In this document: positions 39,912 through 48,812 of the stretch, piece after piece
Numbering within the stretch: position 1 is the first letter of the stretch
Layout of the letters: every line of letters begins with the position of its first letter
Assembly (NCBI GenBank): GCA_017521825.1
Contig: JAFXBK010000083.1
Location: 20,938-84,937 of the forward strand
Reading direction: 5' to 3'
DNA: 64,000 nt
DNA from: Oscillospiraceae bacterium
Lineage (GTDB): Bacteria > Bacillota > Clostridia > Oscillospirales > Ruminococcaceae
Made by a program: the position numbers and the translations under genes
The notes under the pieces: generated by a model
Told to the model about the DNA's origin: nothing
Databases searched by the model: none
Seen by the model: only the letters and a program-made list of their open reading frames with translations

Positions 39912-42157
39912 TTTTCTGCCTCCTCGATTATAAAGAGTTCCGAACCAAAATCGGCAAGGGTTCGCTGGTTTTTGTCATAACCCGTTCCGCGGAAAAGGGG
40001 AAGAAGCATAATTCCCGCGGAAAAAGCTCCGCCGCTTGCCTTAAATTCAAGGTTTCCGTCCGGAAGAGTAACAAATTTATCCGCGGTGCGAAGGATAAAT
40101 CCGTTCGGGTTAAGGTTAACCGGAACAACGTGCTTAACAAGGCTTCCGAACTGGCCGACCCTAAGCTTTTGGGCAAAGGTGGAAAAAGTATAAACTTTTG
40201 CTTTATCAAGGTTTTTGAGCCGGAGTTTTTCATAACCCGGCGCCGCCGAAAGAATTTTTCGGAAAACCGCCGCAAGGGTGGTTTTTCCTTCGGTTACCTG
40301 CCAGCCGTTTTTAATGCGGTAAAATTTTCCAAACTGGAAAACCCGGCGGTATTTTTTATAAAAAGCAATTTGTTCGGAAATCTGTTTTTTCTCGATTCCG
40401 AGAAGGTGCTTTAAATCAAGCTCATAACCAAGGCAGCCGAAAAAAGAAACATTTCCCCTGGTGCAAAGGGGAGTGTTTCTTAAAGTTTGGGCATGTGGCG
40501 CGGCGCTTACATGGGCGCCGAAGGTGGATTGGGGATAAAGATAGGAAAGGTTTTCCTGAATCGTTATGCGCTCGATGGGGTCGGTGTTATCGGAACACCA
40601 GATTTGCGGACCGAAGCAGAGCATTCCAAGGTCAAAACGGTTTCCGCCGGAGGAACAGCTTTCCAAAAGAACCTGGGGCCGCGTACCGAAGATCCTTCCA
40701 AGAACTTCATAAAGCCCGATGATATAATCATGAGCCTTTGTTCCAAGGGCAACGCTGTGACGGTTCATATCCCATTTTACGTAGGAAATTTTTGCGGAAT
40801 CGAGTATCGCGGATACGTTTTCGACAATATAATCCCGGACTTCCGGTCTGGTAAGGTCAAGAAGGAACTGGTTGCGGCCTTTAAGCGGAGTAAAATCATC
40901 CCGCAAAATCCAGTCCGGATGCGCCCGAAAAAGGTCGGAATCCTCGTTTACGGATTCCGGTTCAAACCAAAGCCCGAATTCCATTCCCATGGAATTTATC
41001 TTTTTGGAAAGGCCGGAAATTCCGTTCGGAAGTTTTTGTTTGTTTATGCTGTAATCCCCAAGGCCGGCTTTATCGCTGTCGCGTTTTCCAAACCAGCCGT
41101 CATCAAGAACAAAAAGTTCACAGCCAAGTTTTTTTGCCTCTTTCGCAAGGCCAAGAAGCCGCGCTTCGTTAAAATCGAACATGCAGCCTTCCCAGTTGTT
41201 AAAAAGAACCGGGCGCTCACGGTTTTTCCAATATTCGGGAATAATGTTTTCCGAAACAAAGCGGTGCATTTTTTCCGAAAGGCCGGAAAAACCTTTTTCA
41301 GAAAAAGCAAGAACCGCTTCGGGGCTTTCAAAAACTTCGCCCGGGGCAATGGTTTTTATAAAATCCGAAGGGGAAATTCCCTGGATAACCCTTGTAAAAC
41401 CCTGGAGGGAACGCTGGGCGGCGGCATAGTGATTTCCGGAATAGATAAGGTTAAAACCGTAAACAATGCCGGAATCCTCGGTGGCCTCCGGTTCGCTTAA
41501 AAGAAAACCGGGGTTATGGCGGTGGGAGGAAAAACCGGTTACGCTTTCGTTAACAACCCGGTTTTCCGAAACGGGAATTTTATGTTTCCTCATTTCGGAA
41601 ATCCAGCCGCCGTCGAAGGTTGTTATATCAAATTCCCCGTGGATATCCATAAGGCTGCTCATAAATTTTGTGAGCACGATGTTTTCCTTCCCGGTGTTTC
41701 TGAGCACGGCGTGGCGGGTAAGAACACCGCCGAAGATGCTGAAATAAAGGGAAAGTTCAGCTCCCGGCTGGGTCATAACGATTTTTAAGGTTTCGGATTT
41801 TCCTTTTGCAAAAGGAAGGGTGCTCATGGGCTCCGGCTTATCAAGAACCCGGGCATAAGCGAAGCGGAAATCCGAAGAAATTCCGCCGAATTCGATGGGG
41901 CTTTCCCGGTAATCGCCTCTTCCGGTGCCGCTCCATGCCAAAGGCATTGAATCGGCGCAGCTTGCGGTGTTATTTTCATCAAGAAGAACCGATTCTCCCC
42001 AGCCAAGGCCGGGTTTTGTTATAAATGCTTCCGCGTCGGCGGTGCTCAAAGGTTCGCCAAAATGCAAAAGCTCCAAAAGCCCGTGCTCGTTGATTCTTAA
42101 AAGGCAGGAAAAACCTTCGCCATGAAGCCCGAAAACCTTTTCAATATGCTCAATCAT
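39908..42157 (-). CDS. Alpha-galactosidase (GH36)
   Basis: A 749-residue GH36 enzyme cleaving terminal alpha-galactose, as in raffinose or melibiose. The nucleophile aspartate is in ISYVKWDMNRH, the acid/base aspartate in IWCSDNTDPIER, and the SCSSGGNRFDLGML and WFEPESVNEDSDL motifs complete the site. No signal peptide is seen, so it acts in the cytoplasm on imported sugar. Its ATG overlaps the GH1 stop (ATGA) and its stop overlaps the transporter start: a tightly coupled operon. No dedicated regulator is adjacent. Confidence 0.92.
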   Translation of the reverse strand: MIEHIEKVFGLHGEGFSCLLRINEHGLLELLHFGEPLSTADAEAFITKPGLGWGESVLLDENNTASCADSMPLAWSGTGRGDYRESPIEFGGISSDFRFAYARVLDKPEPMSTLPFAKGKSETLKIVMTQPGAELSLYFSIFGGVLTRHAVLRNTGKENIVLTKFMSSLMDIHGEFDITTFDGGWISEMRKHKIPVSENRVVNESVTGFSSHRHNPGFLLSEPEATEDSGIVYGFNLIYSGNHYAAAQRSLQGFTRVIQGISPSDFIKTIAPGEVFESPEAVLAFSEKGFSGLSEKMHRFVSENIIPEYWKNRERPVLFNNWEGCMFDFNEARLLGLAKEAKKLGCELFVLDDGWFGKRDSDKAGLGDYSINKQKLPNGISGLSKKINSMGMEFGLWFEPESVNEDSDLFRAHPDWILRDDFTPLKGRNQFLLDLTRPEVRDYIVENVSAILDSAKISYVKWDMNRHSVALGTKAHDYIIGLYEVLGRIFGTRPQVLLESCSSGGNRFDLGMLCFGPQIWCSDNTDPIERITIQENLSYLYPQSTFGAHVSAAPHAQTLRNTPLCTRGNVSFFGCLGYELDLKHLLGIEKKQISEQIAFYKKYRRVFQFGKFYRIKNGWQVTEGKTTLAAVFRKILSAAPGYEKLRLKNLDKAKVYTFSTFAQKLRVGQFGSLVKHVVPVNLNPNGFILRTADKFVTLPDGNLEFKASGGAFSAGIMLLPLFRGTGYDKNQRTLADFGSELFIIEEAEK

Positions 42158-43440
42158 TTTATTCTGTACTCCTGATCTGCGACGTATTTTTCATACATTT
42201 CGGCGGTAACGCCGCCGTTTTTGATGATTTCCGAATAAAACTCGCCGGATTTTTTGATTTTTCGTTCCATTGTTTCCGGTTCGATGCTCACAAGGCCGAA
42301 CTTGGCGGAGTTTCCTTCGATCCATTCAAGGTTATCGCAGAAACACCAATGGTAATACCGCTCGAAAGGAAGCTTTGAGCAGCTGATTTTTTCAAGATGC
42401 TCAAAAAGATAGCGGCAGCGGAATTTGTCCCGGTTATCGCAGGTTCCGTTTTCCGTTACCCAGATAGGCCTTGGCAAAACGTCATAAAGTTTTTGGGCGC
42501 ATTCGACAATTCCTTCCGGATAAATTTCCCAGTCAAGGTCGTTTCGGGGGCTGTTTTCCCGAACGCCGTCGCCTATTCCGGAAACGGTTGAACGGGAATA
42601 ATAATTAAGGCCGATGAAATCAGTATATTCACCCTTTGGGAATTTTCCGAAGTTTTTAAGGGGAAAGGCAAATTTTCCAAGGGTCATGGCGTTTGTCAGA
42701 GCGTCCTGGAAAAGGAAGGAATTAAGTTTTGCGCAAAGGCGGTGCCAGGGATTTTGTTCGTTTTTCGGAGCAAAAATCCGAAGATGGTTGGCACAGCCCA
42801 CCATGGTATCGGAAAAACCCATTCCGTCGCGGATTTTATGTATCATTTCGTAGGCTTTTATATGGCAGAAAGCAAGGTTTTCCATAACGGCAAGGGTTTT
42901 TCCAAAACTTTTTTCTGCCGGCGGCCAGATTCCGAAAAAATAGGAATTGGTTGCGTAAACGTTGGGTTCGTTTATGGTTATAAAATCGGAACAAAGGTCG
43001 CCGAAGCGCCTTGCGCAAAGTTCGGCAAGTTCAAGGTAATAATGGAGGTTTTCCCGCTTTGTAAAAGCGCCTTTTTCCTCGAACCACATGGGGTTTGTAA
43101 AATGGTGGATGGTAAGGAGCGGCTTTATCCCTTTTTCCCGAAGAAGCAAAAGTTCTTCCCGGTAGCGGGAAATTGCTTTTTCGTCAATTTTCCCTTCTTC
43201 CGGAACAATTCTTGCCCATTCGATTCCGAAACGGTAGATTTCCATCCCCATTTCGGAAAGAAGGTTTGTATCCTCTTTCCATTTTATCCAATGGTCATTT
43301 CCGGTGGAAGGGTCGGTGCCGTCCTTGATAAAACCTTTTTCGTACCAATCGTTCCAGTTGGAATTTACGTTTCCACTTTCGATCTGGGTTGCGGCGGTGG
43401 AAACGCCCAAAAGCAAATTTTCCGGAAGGCTAAAGTTCAT
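42154..43440 (-). CDS. GH1 beta-glucosidase-like glycosidase
   Basis: A 428-residue family 1 enzyme. The acid/base glutamate is in ITINEPNVYATNSYF and the nucleophile in PIWVTENGTCD. PENLLLGVSTAATQIES is the family N-terminus. It lacks a signal peptide and is probably cytoplasmic. Length is slightly below the usual 440-480. The preferred start is ATG 43440, with AAAAGGGGG before it. It leads the operon with the GH36 enzyme and the GPH permease, which suggests use of mixed plant oligosaccharides. Whether the bond is gluco-, galacto- or phospho-type cannot be fixed. Confidence 0.88.
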   Translation of the reverse strand: MNFSLPENLLLGVSTAATQIESGNVNSNWNDWYEKGFIKDGTDPSTGNDHWIKWKEDTNLLSEMGMEIYRFGIEWARIVPEEGKIDEKAISRYREELLLLREKGIKPLLTIHHFTNPMWFEEKGAFTKRENLHYYLELAELCARRFGDLCSDFITINEPNVYATNSYFFGIWPPAEKSFGKTLAVMENLAFCHIKAYEMIHKIRDGMGFSDTMVGCANHLRIFAPKNEQNPWHRLCAKLNSFLFQDALTNAMTLGKFAFPLKNFGKFPKGEYTDFIGLNYYSRSTVSGIGDGVRENSPRNDLDWEIYPEGIVECAQKLYDVLPRPIWVTENGTCDNRDKFRCRYLFEHLEKISCSKLPFERYYHWCFCDNLEWIEGNSAKFGLVSIEPETMERKIKKSGEFYSEIIKNGGVTAEMYEKYVADQEYRIK

Positions 43441-43469
43441 AAAAAATCTACCCCCTTTTATATAATTAT

Positions 43470-43497
43470 ATTGTATCTTTTTTTTAATAACTGTCAA
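43470..43497 (-). promoter_or_regulatory. Promoter of the GH1-GH36-GPH operon
   Basis: On the minus strand TTGACA (43497-43492), 16 bases, TACAAT (43475-43470), about 30 bases before the GH1 start codon. Confidence 0.75.
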
Positions 43498-43574
43498 TGC
43501 GGTTATGGGTGACTTTGCCGCGGTTTTGTGATATATTTATATCAGAAAAAGCCTTGAAAGGAAGTTGATTATAA

Positions 43575-45221
43575 ATGGAGCGAAACCGCTGGTATAAAGA
43601 TATGGTTTTTTACCAGATTTGGCCGCGCAGTTTTAAGGACGGCAACGGCGACGGAATGGGCGATCTTTGGGGCGTTCTTGAAAAGCTGGATTATATAAAA
43701 AGCCTTGGCTGCGACGGAATCTGGTTTTCGCCGATTTATCCTTCCCCCGGCGCGGATTGCGGTTACGATATTGCGGACTATATGGATATTGCGCCGGAAT
43801 TCGGCGGAATGGAAGCCTTTAAAAAAGTTCTTGAAGGCGTTCATCAGCGCGGAATGAAACTTATTATGGACCTTGTTGTAAACCACACCAGCGACGAGCA
43901 CGAATGGTTCCAGAAAAGCCGCAAACGCATTGAACCCTACACCGATTATTATATCTGGCGGCCGGCAAAACCGAACGGAAAACTTCCCAACAACTGGGAC
44001 TCCAACTTTGAAGGCAAGGCATGGACATGGGACGAGGAAAGGGGAGAATATTATCTCCATCTTTTCGCGGTAAAACAGCCGGATCTTAATATGGATAATC
44101 CGCTTGTTCGCGAGGAAGTTAAAAAAATTCTTCGGTTCTGGCTCGATATGGGCGTTGACGGGTTCCGGGAGGACGTTATCACCTATATTTCAAAAGCGGA
44201 AGGCCTTCCGGACGACCACCTTTTCCCGATTTACAAAGGCATGCCAAAATATAACCACGGACCCCATATCCATGAATATCTTGCGGAATTCAAAAGGGAC
44301 GTTTTTGACCATTACGATTGCTTTACCCTTGCGGAAGCGCCGTTGGTCTGGCCAAAGCAGGCTCTTAAATATATCGACGAGGAAAAAGGCCAGATTGATA
44401 TGATGATCCAGTTCCAGTGCCAGTGTGCGGATTGCCTTTTTACCGATTACCTTCCGACAAAGTTTATGCTCGTAAGGATGAAAAAGGCTTTTTCCGATTG
44501 GCAGAAAAAACTTTCCGGAAAGGCATGGAACATGCTTTATATGGAAAACCATGACCACCCAAGGATCATTTCCCGCTATGGAAGCGAAAAATTCCGGGAG
44601 GAAAGCGGAAAATCCATTGCGGTAAGCTACCTTTTCCAGCAGGGAACACCCTTCCTTTATCAGGGGCAGGAAATCGGTATGCTTAACTGGAAGCCGGAAG
44701 ACGCCGAAATGTACGAGGACGTCCAGACCCGCTATAATTACGCCCACAGCAACCTTAAAAAATCAAAGGAGGAACGCCTTCATAAAATGTGGCGTTCCAG
44801 CCGCGATTCCGCAAGGACGCCGGTTCAATGGGATTCATCCGAAAATGCCGGTTTTACCACCGGAACCCCCTGGTTTTACGTAAACCCCAACTATAAGGAA
44901 ATCAATGTTGCCGCCCAGGAGGCCGATCCGGATTCCCTTCTTAATTTTTACCGGAAGGCGATAAACCTTCGTAAATCCCTTAAAGCGGTGCGGTTTGGAA
45001 ATTACAAGGAGTATTATCGTCTTGATAATAAACTTTACGTTTACAGCAGGGAATATGAAAACCAGAAAATCCTTGTGGTTTGTTCCTTTTCCGAAAAGGA
45101 AACAAAAATCCGCGTTCCTTCCGGTTTTGACCTGGAAAAGGCAAAAATTGTTCTTGGAAACTATGAAAACAAAGAAAAAACCCTTAAACCCTACGAAACA
45201 AGGGTCTATCTTTGGGAATAA
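43575..45221 (+). CDS. GH13 alpha-glucosidase (oligo-1,6-glucosidase type)
   Basis: A 548-residue alpha-amylase-family enzyme. It opens with WYKDMVFYQIWPRSFKDGNGDG, typical of the oligo-1,6-glucosidase/trehalose-6-phosphate hydrolase group. The nucleophile is the aspartate of DGFREDVITYI, the acid/base the glutamate of FTLAEAPLVW, the third acid in MENHDHPRI. No signal peptide, so intracellular. It is divergent from the GH1-GH36-GPH operon across a 134-bp gap, and AAAGGAAG precedes its ATG. It likely trims short isomalto- or maltosaccharides. Confidence 0.88.
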   Translation: MERNRWYKDMVFYQIWPRSFKDGNGDGMGDLWGVLEKLDYIKSLGCDGIWFSPIYPSPGADCGYDIADYMDIAPEFGGMEAFKKVLEGVHQRGMKLIMDLVVNHTSDEHEWFQKSRKRIEPYTDYYIWRPAKPNGKLPNNWDSNFEGKAWTWDEERGEYYLHLFAVKQPDLNMDNPLVREEVKKILRFWLDMGVDGFREDVITYISKAEGLPDDHLFPIYKGMPKYNHGPHIHEYLAEFKRDVFDHYDCFTLAEAPLVWPKQALKYIDEEKGQIDMMIQFQCQCADCLFTDYLPTKFMLVRMKKAFSDWQKKLSGKAWNMLYMENHDHPRIISRYGSEKFREESGKSIAVSYLFQQGTPFLYQGQEIGMLNWKPEDAEMYEDVQTRYNYAHSNLKKSKEERLHKMWRSSRDSARTPVQWDSSENAGFTTGTPWFYVNPNYKEINVAAQEADPDSLLNFYRKAINLRKSLKAVRFGNYKEYYRLDNKLYVYSREYENQKILVVCSFSEKETKIRVPSGFDLEKAKIVLGNYENKEKTLKPYETRVYLWE

Positions 45222-45227
45222 ACCGGG

Positions 45228-45254
45228 AAAAAACTCCGCCTTGCGGAGTTTTTT
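45228..45254 (+). terminator. Terminator after the GH13 gene
   Basis: AAAAAACTCCGC, loop CTT, GCGGAGTTTTTT. Confidence 0.95.
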
Positions 45255-45331
45255 TGCAAATTAAACAAATATTTTTTTCAAAAAAGCATAAAATTTATAT
45301 GGCCGCGGGAAAAAAATATTCTTTCGGCTAA

Positions 45332-45359
45332 TGGACAAATTCCAAAAAAAGAGTATAAT
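45332..45359 (+). promoter_or_regulatory. Promoter of nagB
   Basis: TGGACA (45332-45337), 16 bases, TATAAT (45354-45359), about 55 bases before the start. Confidence 0.7.
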
Positions 45360-45418
45360 ATTATTATAGGAAATTTGGTAAAAAATTCCTTTATTCCAAT
45401 TCCGGAGCGTGATTCCTA

Positions 45419-46204
45419 ATGAAACTTATTATAAAAAACGATTACGAAGCCATGAGCGAATGGGCGGCAAACCATATTGCCGACGCCATTAATAACCATA
45501 AGGAGGAAAGACCTTTTGTTCTTGGTCTTCCAACCGGTTCTTCCCCCCTTGGCGTTTATAAAAAACTTATCGAAATGAACAAAGCAGGAAAAGTAAGTTT
45601 TAAAAACGTTGTAACCTTCAACATGGACGAATATGTCGGCCTTCCGAAAGAACATGACCAGAGCTACTGGTACTTCATGCACGAAAACTTTTTCGACCAT
45701 ATCGAAATTCCCGCGGAAAACATCAACATCCTTAACGGAATGACCGATGACCCCGAAGAAGAATGCAGAAGTTATGAAGAAAAAATCGCTTCCTATGGCG
45801 GAATCGATCTTTTCCTCGGCGGATGCGGCGTTGACGGCCACATCGCTTTTAACGAACCTTTTACTTCCCTTGTTTCCAGAACCGGCGTCCGCGCCCTTAC
45901 CGAAGATACAAGAATCGTAAATTCCCGTTTCTTCGATAACGATATGAACAAAGTTCCGAAAACCGCTCTTTCCGTCGGCGTTGGAACCGTTTGCGACGCA
46001 AAACAGGTTCTTATCCTCATCAACGGCCATAACAAAGCAAGGGCGCTTCGCCATTGCGTTGAAGGCGGCGTTGACCATGCCTGGACCATAAGCGCGCTCC
46101 AGCTTCATCCGGACGGCATAATCGCCTGTGACGAAGCGGCCTGCGGCGAACTTAAAGTGGATACCTATAAATATTTCAAAGAAATTTATAAGGACGAAAA
46201 ATAA
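45419..46204 (+). CDS. nagB: Glucosamine-6-phosphate deaminase
   Basis: A 261-residue enzyme converting glucosamine-6-phosphate to fructose-6-phosphate and ammonia. [15 protein letters not shown] binds the phosphate, NMDEYVGLP carries the catalytic aspartate, and [14 protein letters not shown] holds the active-site aspartate and histidine. Length equals the usual 240-265 residues. GGAGCGTG precedes the ATG. It has its own promoter and terminator, and nagA is not adjacent. Confidence 0.95.
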   Translation: MKLIIKNDYEAMSEWAANHIADAINNHKEERPFVLGLPTGSSPLGVYKKLIEMNKAGKVSFKNVVTFNMDEYVGLPKEHDQSYWYFMHENFFDHIEIPAENINILNGMTDDPEEECRSYEEKIASYGGIDLFLGGCGVDGHIAFNEPFTSLVSRTGVRALTEDTRIVNSRFFDNDMNKVPKTALSVGVGTVCDAKQVLILINGHNKARALRHCVEGGVDHAWTISALQLHPDGIIACDEAACGELKVDTYKYFKEIYKDEK

Positions 46205-46208
46205 GCAC

Positions 46209-46234
46209 AAAAAGCCGCCGTAAGGCGGCTTTTT
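46209..46234 (+). terminator. Terminator after nagB
   Basis: AAAAAGCCGCC, loop GTAA, GGCGGCTTTTT. Confidence 0.95.
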
Positions 46235-46248
46235 CTTTTGCCTTTTGC

Positions 46249-46277
46249 TTGACAAAAAGCAAAAAACAGTTTAACAT
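46249..46277 (+). promoter_or_regulatory. Promoter of the trigger-factor-like gene
   Basis: TTGACA (46249-46254), 17 bases, TAACAT (46272-46277), about 40 bases before ATG 46318. Confidence 0.8.
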
Positions 46278-46317
46278 TTTAACGTTAAGCAAATTTTTTA
46301 ATATAAGGAGAAAAACC

Positions 46318-47292
46318 ATGAGTTTTGTTTACCGCGGCCTTGAGGCCGTTTTTGAACGCCATATTGTAACCGAACATGACGTTGAGCACCAGATTGAACA
46401 TATCCTTGCGGAAAATCAGAAAGTTGAGCATGTAACCGGAAGGCCCACCAAGCTTGGCGACGAAGTTATTCTCGATTACGCAGGTTTTTGCGAAGGCGAA
46501 CAGTTCCAGGGAGGCACCGCCGAAAACCAGCCCCTTACCCTTGGAAGCGGAAGATTTATTCCCGGTTTTGAAGAACAGCTTGTGGGAAAAGAAATCGGCG
46601 AAGAAGTAAGCGTTATGGTAACCTTCCCGGAAGAATATCACGCACCGAACCTCGCAGGAAAACCCGCGGAATTCAAATGCAAAATCCACGAAATCCACAC
46701 CTATTCCAAATATGAACTGAACGACGAATTTGCAAAAGAATTCGGCCAGTGCGAAACCATGGAAGAATTCCGCGAAAAACTTAAAGTTTCAATGCAGGAA
46801 TATTCCGACGAAAATTCCGAAATTGAACTTCAGGATAAACTTTTTGCAAAAGTTGCGGAATCTTTCGATTTCACTCCCTCCGAAGAGGAAATTGAAAAAG
46901 AAATTGATGAACAGATGGTAAGACTTTCCGAAGATATGGCACAGCAGGGACTTAGCCTTGATATGTATTGCCAGTTCAGCGGAACCACCAAAGAACAGAT
47001 AAGGGAAGAAATCCGCGGAAAAGCAACCGAAAATCTCCGCGCACAGGCTGTTATCAATAAAATTGCCGAAATTGAAAATCTTTCCGTTGATGAACAGGAT
47101 ATGGAAAAAGCTTTTGCAATGCTCGCAATGCAGAATGGCATGCCTGTTGAATTCCTTAAAGAACACTGCGACGAAGGAATCAAAAAAGAAATTTCCCGCA
47201 GTGTGCTTATCGGAAAAGTCATGAGACTTATCCGTGATGCGGCGGTTATTACGTTCGAAGAATGTAAACACGAGCATTGTCATTGCCATTAA
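46318..47292 (+). CDS. Short trigger-factor-like peptidyl-prolyl isomerase/chaperone
   Basis: A 324-residue protein. Residues about 35-130 are an FKBP-type isomerase domain (GDEVILDYAGFCEGEQFQGG, then LTLGSGRFIPGFEEQL and VTFPEEYHAPNLAGKPAEF). The rest is the helical trigger-factor C-terminal chaperone domain (YELNDEFAKEFG onward). The ribosome-binding N-terminal domain of normal trigger factor (about 110 residues) is missing, and length is 324 instead of about 430. The protein ends in a metal-binding-like tail, HEHCHCH. It probably folds proteins away from the ribosome or is a second chaperone beside a normal trigger factor elsewhere. ATG 46318 follows AAGGAG. Confidence 0.85.
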   Translation: MSFVYRGLEAVFERHIVTEHDVEHQIEHILAENQKVEHVTGRPTKLGDEVILDYAGFCEGEQFQGGTAENQPLTLGSGRFIPGFEEQLVGKEIGEEVSVMVTFPEEYHAPNLAGKPAEFKCKIHEIHTYSKYELNDEFAKEFGQCETMEEFREKLKVSMQEYSDENSEIELQDKLFAKVAESFDFTPSEEEIEKEIDEQMVRLSEDMAQQGLSLDMYCQFSGTTKEQIREEIRGKATENLRAQAVINKIAEIENLSVDEQDMEKAFAMLAMQNGMPVEFLKEHCDEGIKKEISRSVLIGKVMRLIRDAAVITFEECKHEHCHCH

Positions 47293-47300
47293 AAAAGAAC

Positions 47301-47336
47301 AAAAAAGGAGCTGTTCGTTTGAACAGCTCCTTTTTT
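47301..47336. terminator. Terminator between convergent genes
   Basis: AAAAAAGGAGCTGTTC, loop GTTT, and perfect complement; serves both the + strand gene before and the - strand M20 gene after. Confidence 0.95.
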
Positions 47337-47343
47337 ATCGGTA

Positions 47344-48519
47344 TCAAATTCCTTTTTCAAGTGCGGAAACGGCCGTTCCGGCAAGAAGTTCCGCGCAGAA
47401 AGGCGCGGTTTCGTCCGGGGCAAAAAAGCCGGGATTATGAAGGCTTGGGGAAGAACCGTCGGCGGCGCCGACACCGACATGGTACATGAATATGGGCGCG
47501 ATCCTGCGGTAAAGGCTGAAATCTTCGGAAGCCATCCAGAAATTCTGCTCCAGAATATTTTCTTTTCCGAAAAGTCCGGCGGCGGCTTCAAAAGCAATTT
47601 CTGCGAGTTTTTCGTCATTGACCAGAGGCGGAGATTCGTGGAAAAAGCGACATTCGGCGGTGCAGCCATGGGCGGCCGCAACGGATTCGGAAATTTTAAT
47701 TATCTGTTCCTTGACGGATTCTTGGTAAGAGGGAAGAGCATAGCGGAAAGTTCCTTCGATATGAACGTCATCCGGAATTACGTTATAAGCGCTTCCGCCG
47801 TGTATGGAGCAGACGGAAAGGGTAAAAGGTTCCGCCGGATTCATCCAGCGTGAACGGATGCACTGGAGAGCATCAACAGTTCCGGTTGCGGCAACAATCG
47901 GGTCGGTTGCGAGATGGGGAGTTGCGCCGTGGCCGCCTTTTCCGTGGATGTCAATGCTGAAAGCGCAGAGCGCCGCCATGATCGGGCCTTTTCGGATTCC
48001 GATTTTTCCCGCAGGGATATCCGGTTTTACATGAAGGGAAAAGAACGCGTCCGGAGGATATTTTTCAAAAATTCCGGTGGAAATAACTTCTTCGGCGCCG
48101 GTGCCCTGTTCTTCACCGGGTTGGAAAATAAAAATAAGGTTTCCGGGAAGGAAATCGCGCCGGCCCGAAAGAGCCATTACCGCGCCGAGAAGGGAAGATG
48201 TGTGAAAATCGTGGCCGCAGGCATGCATTACGTTTTTATTACCGGAGCGGATTTTGTGTTCGGCCACTTCGTCAATGGGAAGAGCGTCGATATCTGCGCG
48301 CATGGCAATGGTCGGGCCGGGAATTTTTCCGCGAAGCAGACCGACAACGCCGGTGGCGGGCTGTTCCTCCGGAAATTCGATGTCCAGATTTTTAAGAATA
48401 TCTTTGATGCGTTCGGTTGTGGAAAATTCCCTGTGGCTCAGCTCGGGGTTCTTATGGATTGTGTGGGCAGTTTCGATAATGCTTTTGCTGATATCTTCGG
48501 AAATATATTTGAATTCCAT
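47344..48519 (-). CDS. M20-family amidohydrolase
   Basis: A 391-residue metallopeptidase-like amidohydrolase of the hippurate hydrolase/N-acetyl-amino-acid deacetylase group (AmhX/HipO-like). Metal ligands are in MHACGHDFHTSSLLGA, FQPGEEQGTGAEEV and the C-terminal VGVGAADGSSPSLHNPGF. GKGGHGATPHLATDPI is the dimerization-domain motif. ATG 48519 has AGAGGTG 8 bases before it, so the GTG at 48528 is less likely. The substrate could be an N-acyl amino acid or amino-acid conjugate; it is not fixed by the sequence. It is the last clear host gene before the second accessory region. Confidence 0.9.
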   Translation of the reverse strand: MEFKYISEDISKSIIETAHTIHKNPELSHREFSTTERIKDILKNLDIEFPEEQPATGVVGLLRGKIPGPTIAMRADIDALPIDEVAEHKIRSGNKNVMHACGHDFHTSSLLGAVMALSGRRDFLPGNLIFIFQPGEEQGTGAEEVISTGIFEKYPPDAFFSLHVKPDIPAGKIGIRKGPIMAALCAFSIDIHGKGGHGATPHLATDPIVAATGTVDALQCIRSRWMNPAEPFTLSVCSIHGGSAYNVIPDDVHIEGTFRYALPSYQESVKEQIIKISESVAAAHGCTAECRFFHESPPLVNDEKLAEIAFEAAAGLFGKENILEQNFWMASEDFSLYRRIAPIFMYHVGVGAADGSSPSLHNPGFFAPDETAPFCAELLAGTAVSALEKGI

Positions 48520-48596
48520 TTTTTTCACCTCTTTATGCGATGGATAAATTATACCGCAAACGGCGGAAAATTACAAATGGAGAAAAAAGATATTTT

Positions 48597-48640
48597 CATC
48601 GCTCATTTCATCACTCATTTTTATTGATAAATGAGTGATG
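48597..48640 (+). repeat. CATCRCTCATTT repeats and palindrome
   Basis: CATCGCTCATTT (48597) and CATCACTCATTT (48609) lie in tandem. The second is mirrored by AAATGAGTGATG (48629-48640) across 8 bases, a perfect 12-bp hairpin. It stands upstream of the M20 gene and left of the candidate island edge. The stretch 48641-48751 shows no gene. Confidence 0.6.
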
Positions 48641-48751
48641 AAAACACCCCAAATGTACCCCAAAATGTTCCGCAAAAATTATTTTTTAAATTATTTTTTG
48701 TTATCAAAATCTTATCAACGGTGATAAAAAAATCCGCATAAAAAAGCAAAA

Positions 48752-48785
48752 AGGTGGCTTGAAATCAAAAGATTTCAAGCCACCT
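48752..48785 (-). terminator. Strong terminator next to the att candidate (minus strand)
   Basis: AGGTGGCTTGAAATC, loop of four bases, perfect 15-bp complement; on the minus strand TTTTTGC follows. No minus-strand gene ends just before it now, which fits a terminator left behind by guaA when an island inserted. Confidence 0.8.
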
Positions 48786-48800
48786 AAAAGCTAAAAGGGA

Positions 48801-48812
48801 TTATTCCCACTC
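48801..48812 (-). other. Candidate guaA-type attachment site
   Basis: On the minus strand GAGTGGGAATAA, which encodes the usual GuaA end (Glu-Trp-Glu-stop). There is no guaA body next to it. The guaA 3' end is a known integration hotspot, with this stretch in the direct repeat. If so, guaA lies beyond 64000 at the right end of the island. Confidence 0.6.

Noticed and set aside
38523..39980. A 485-codon plus-strand open frame opposite the GPH transporter
   Set aside because: The translation is low-complexity (K, N, G-rich) without domain or ribosome site, while the opposite strand encodes a full membrane transporter.
40487..41500. Plus-strand 337-codon frame within the GH36 gene
   Set aside because: Shadow of the alpha-galactosidase, whose catalytic motifs are complete.
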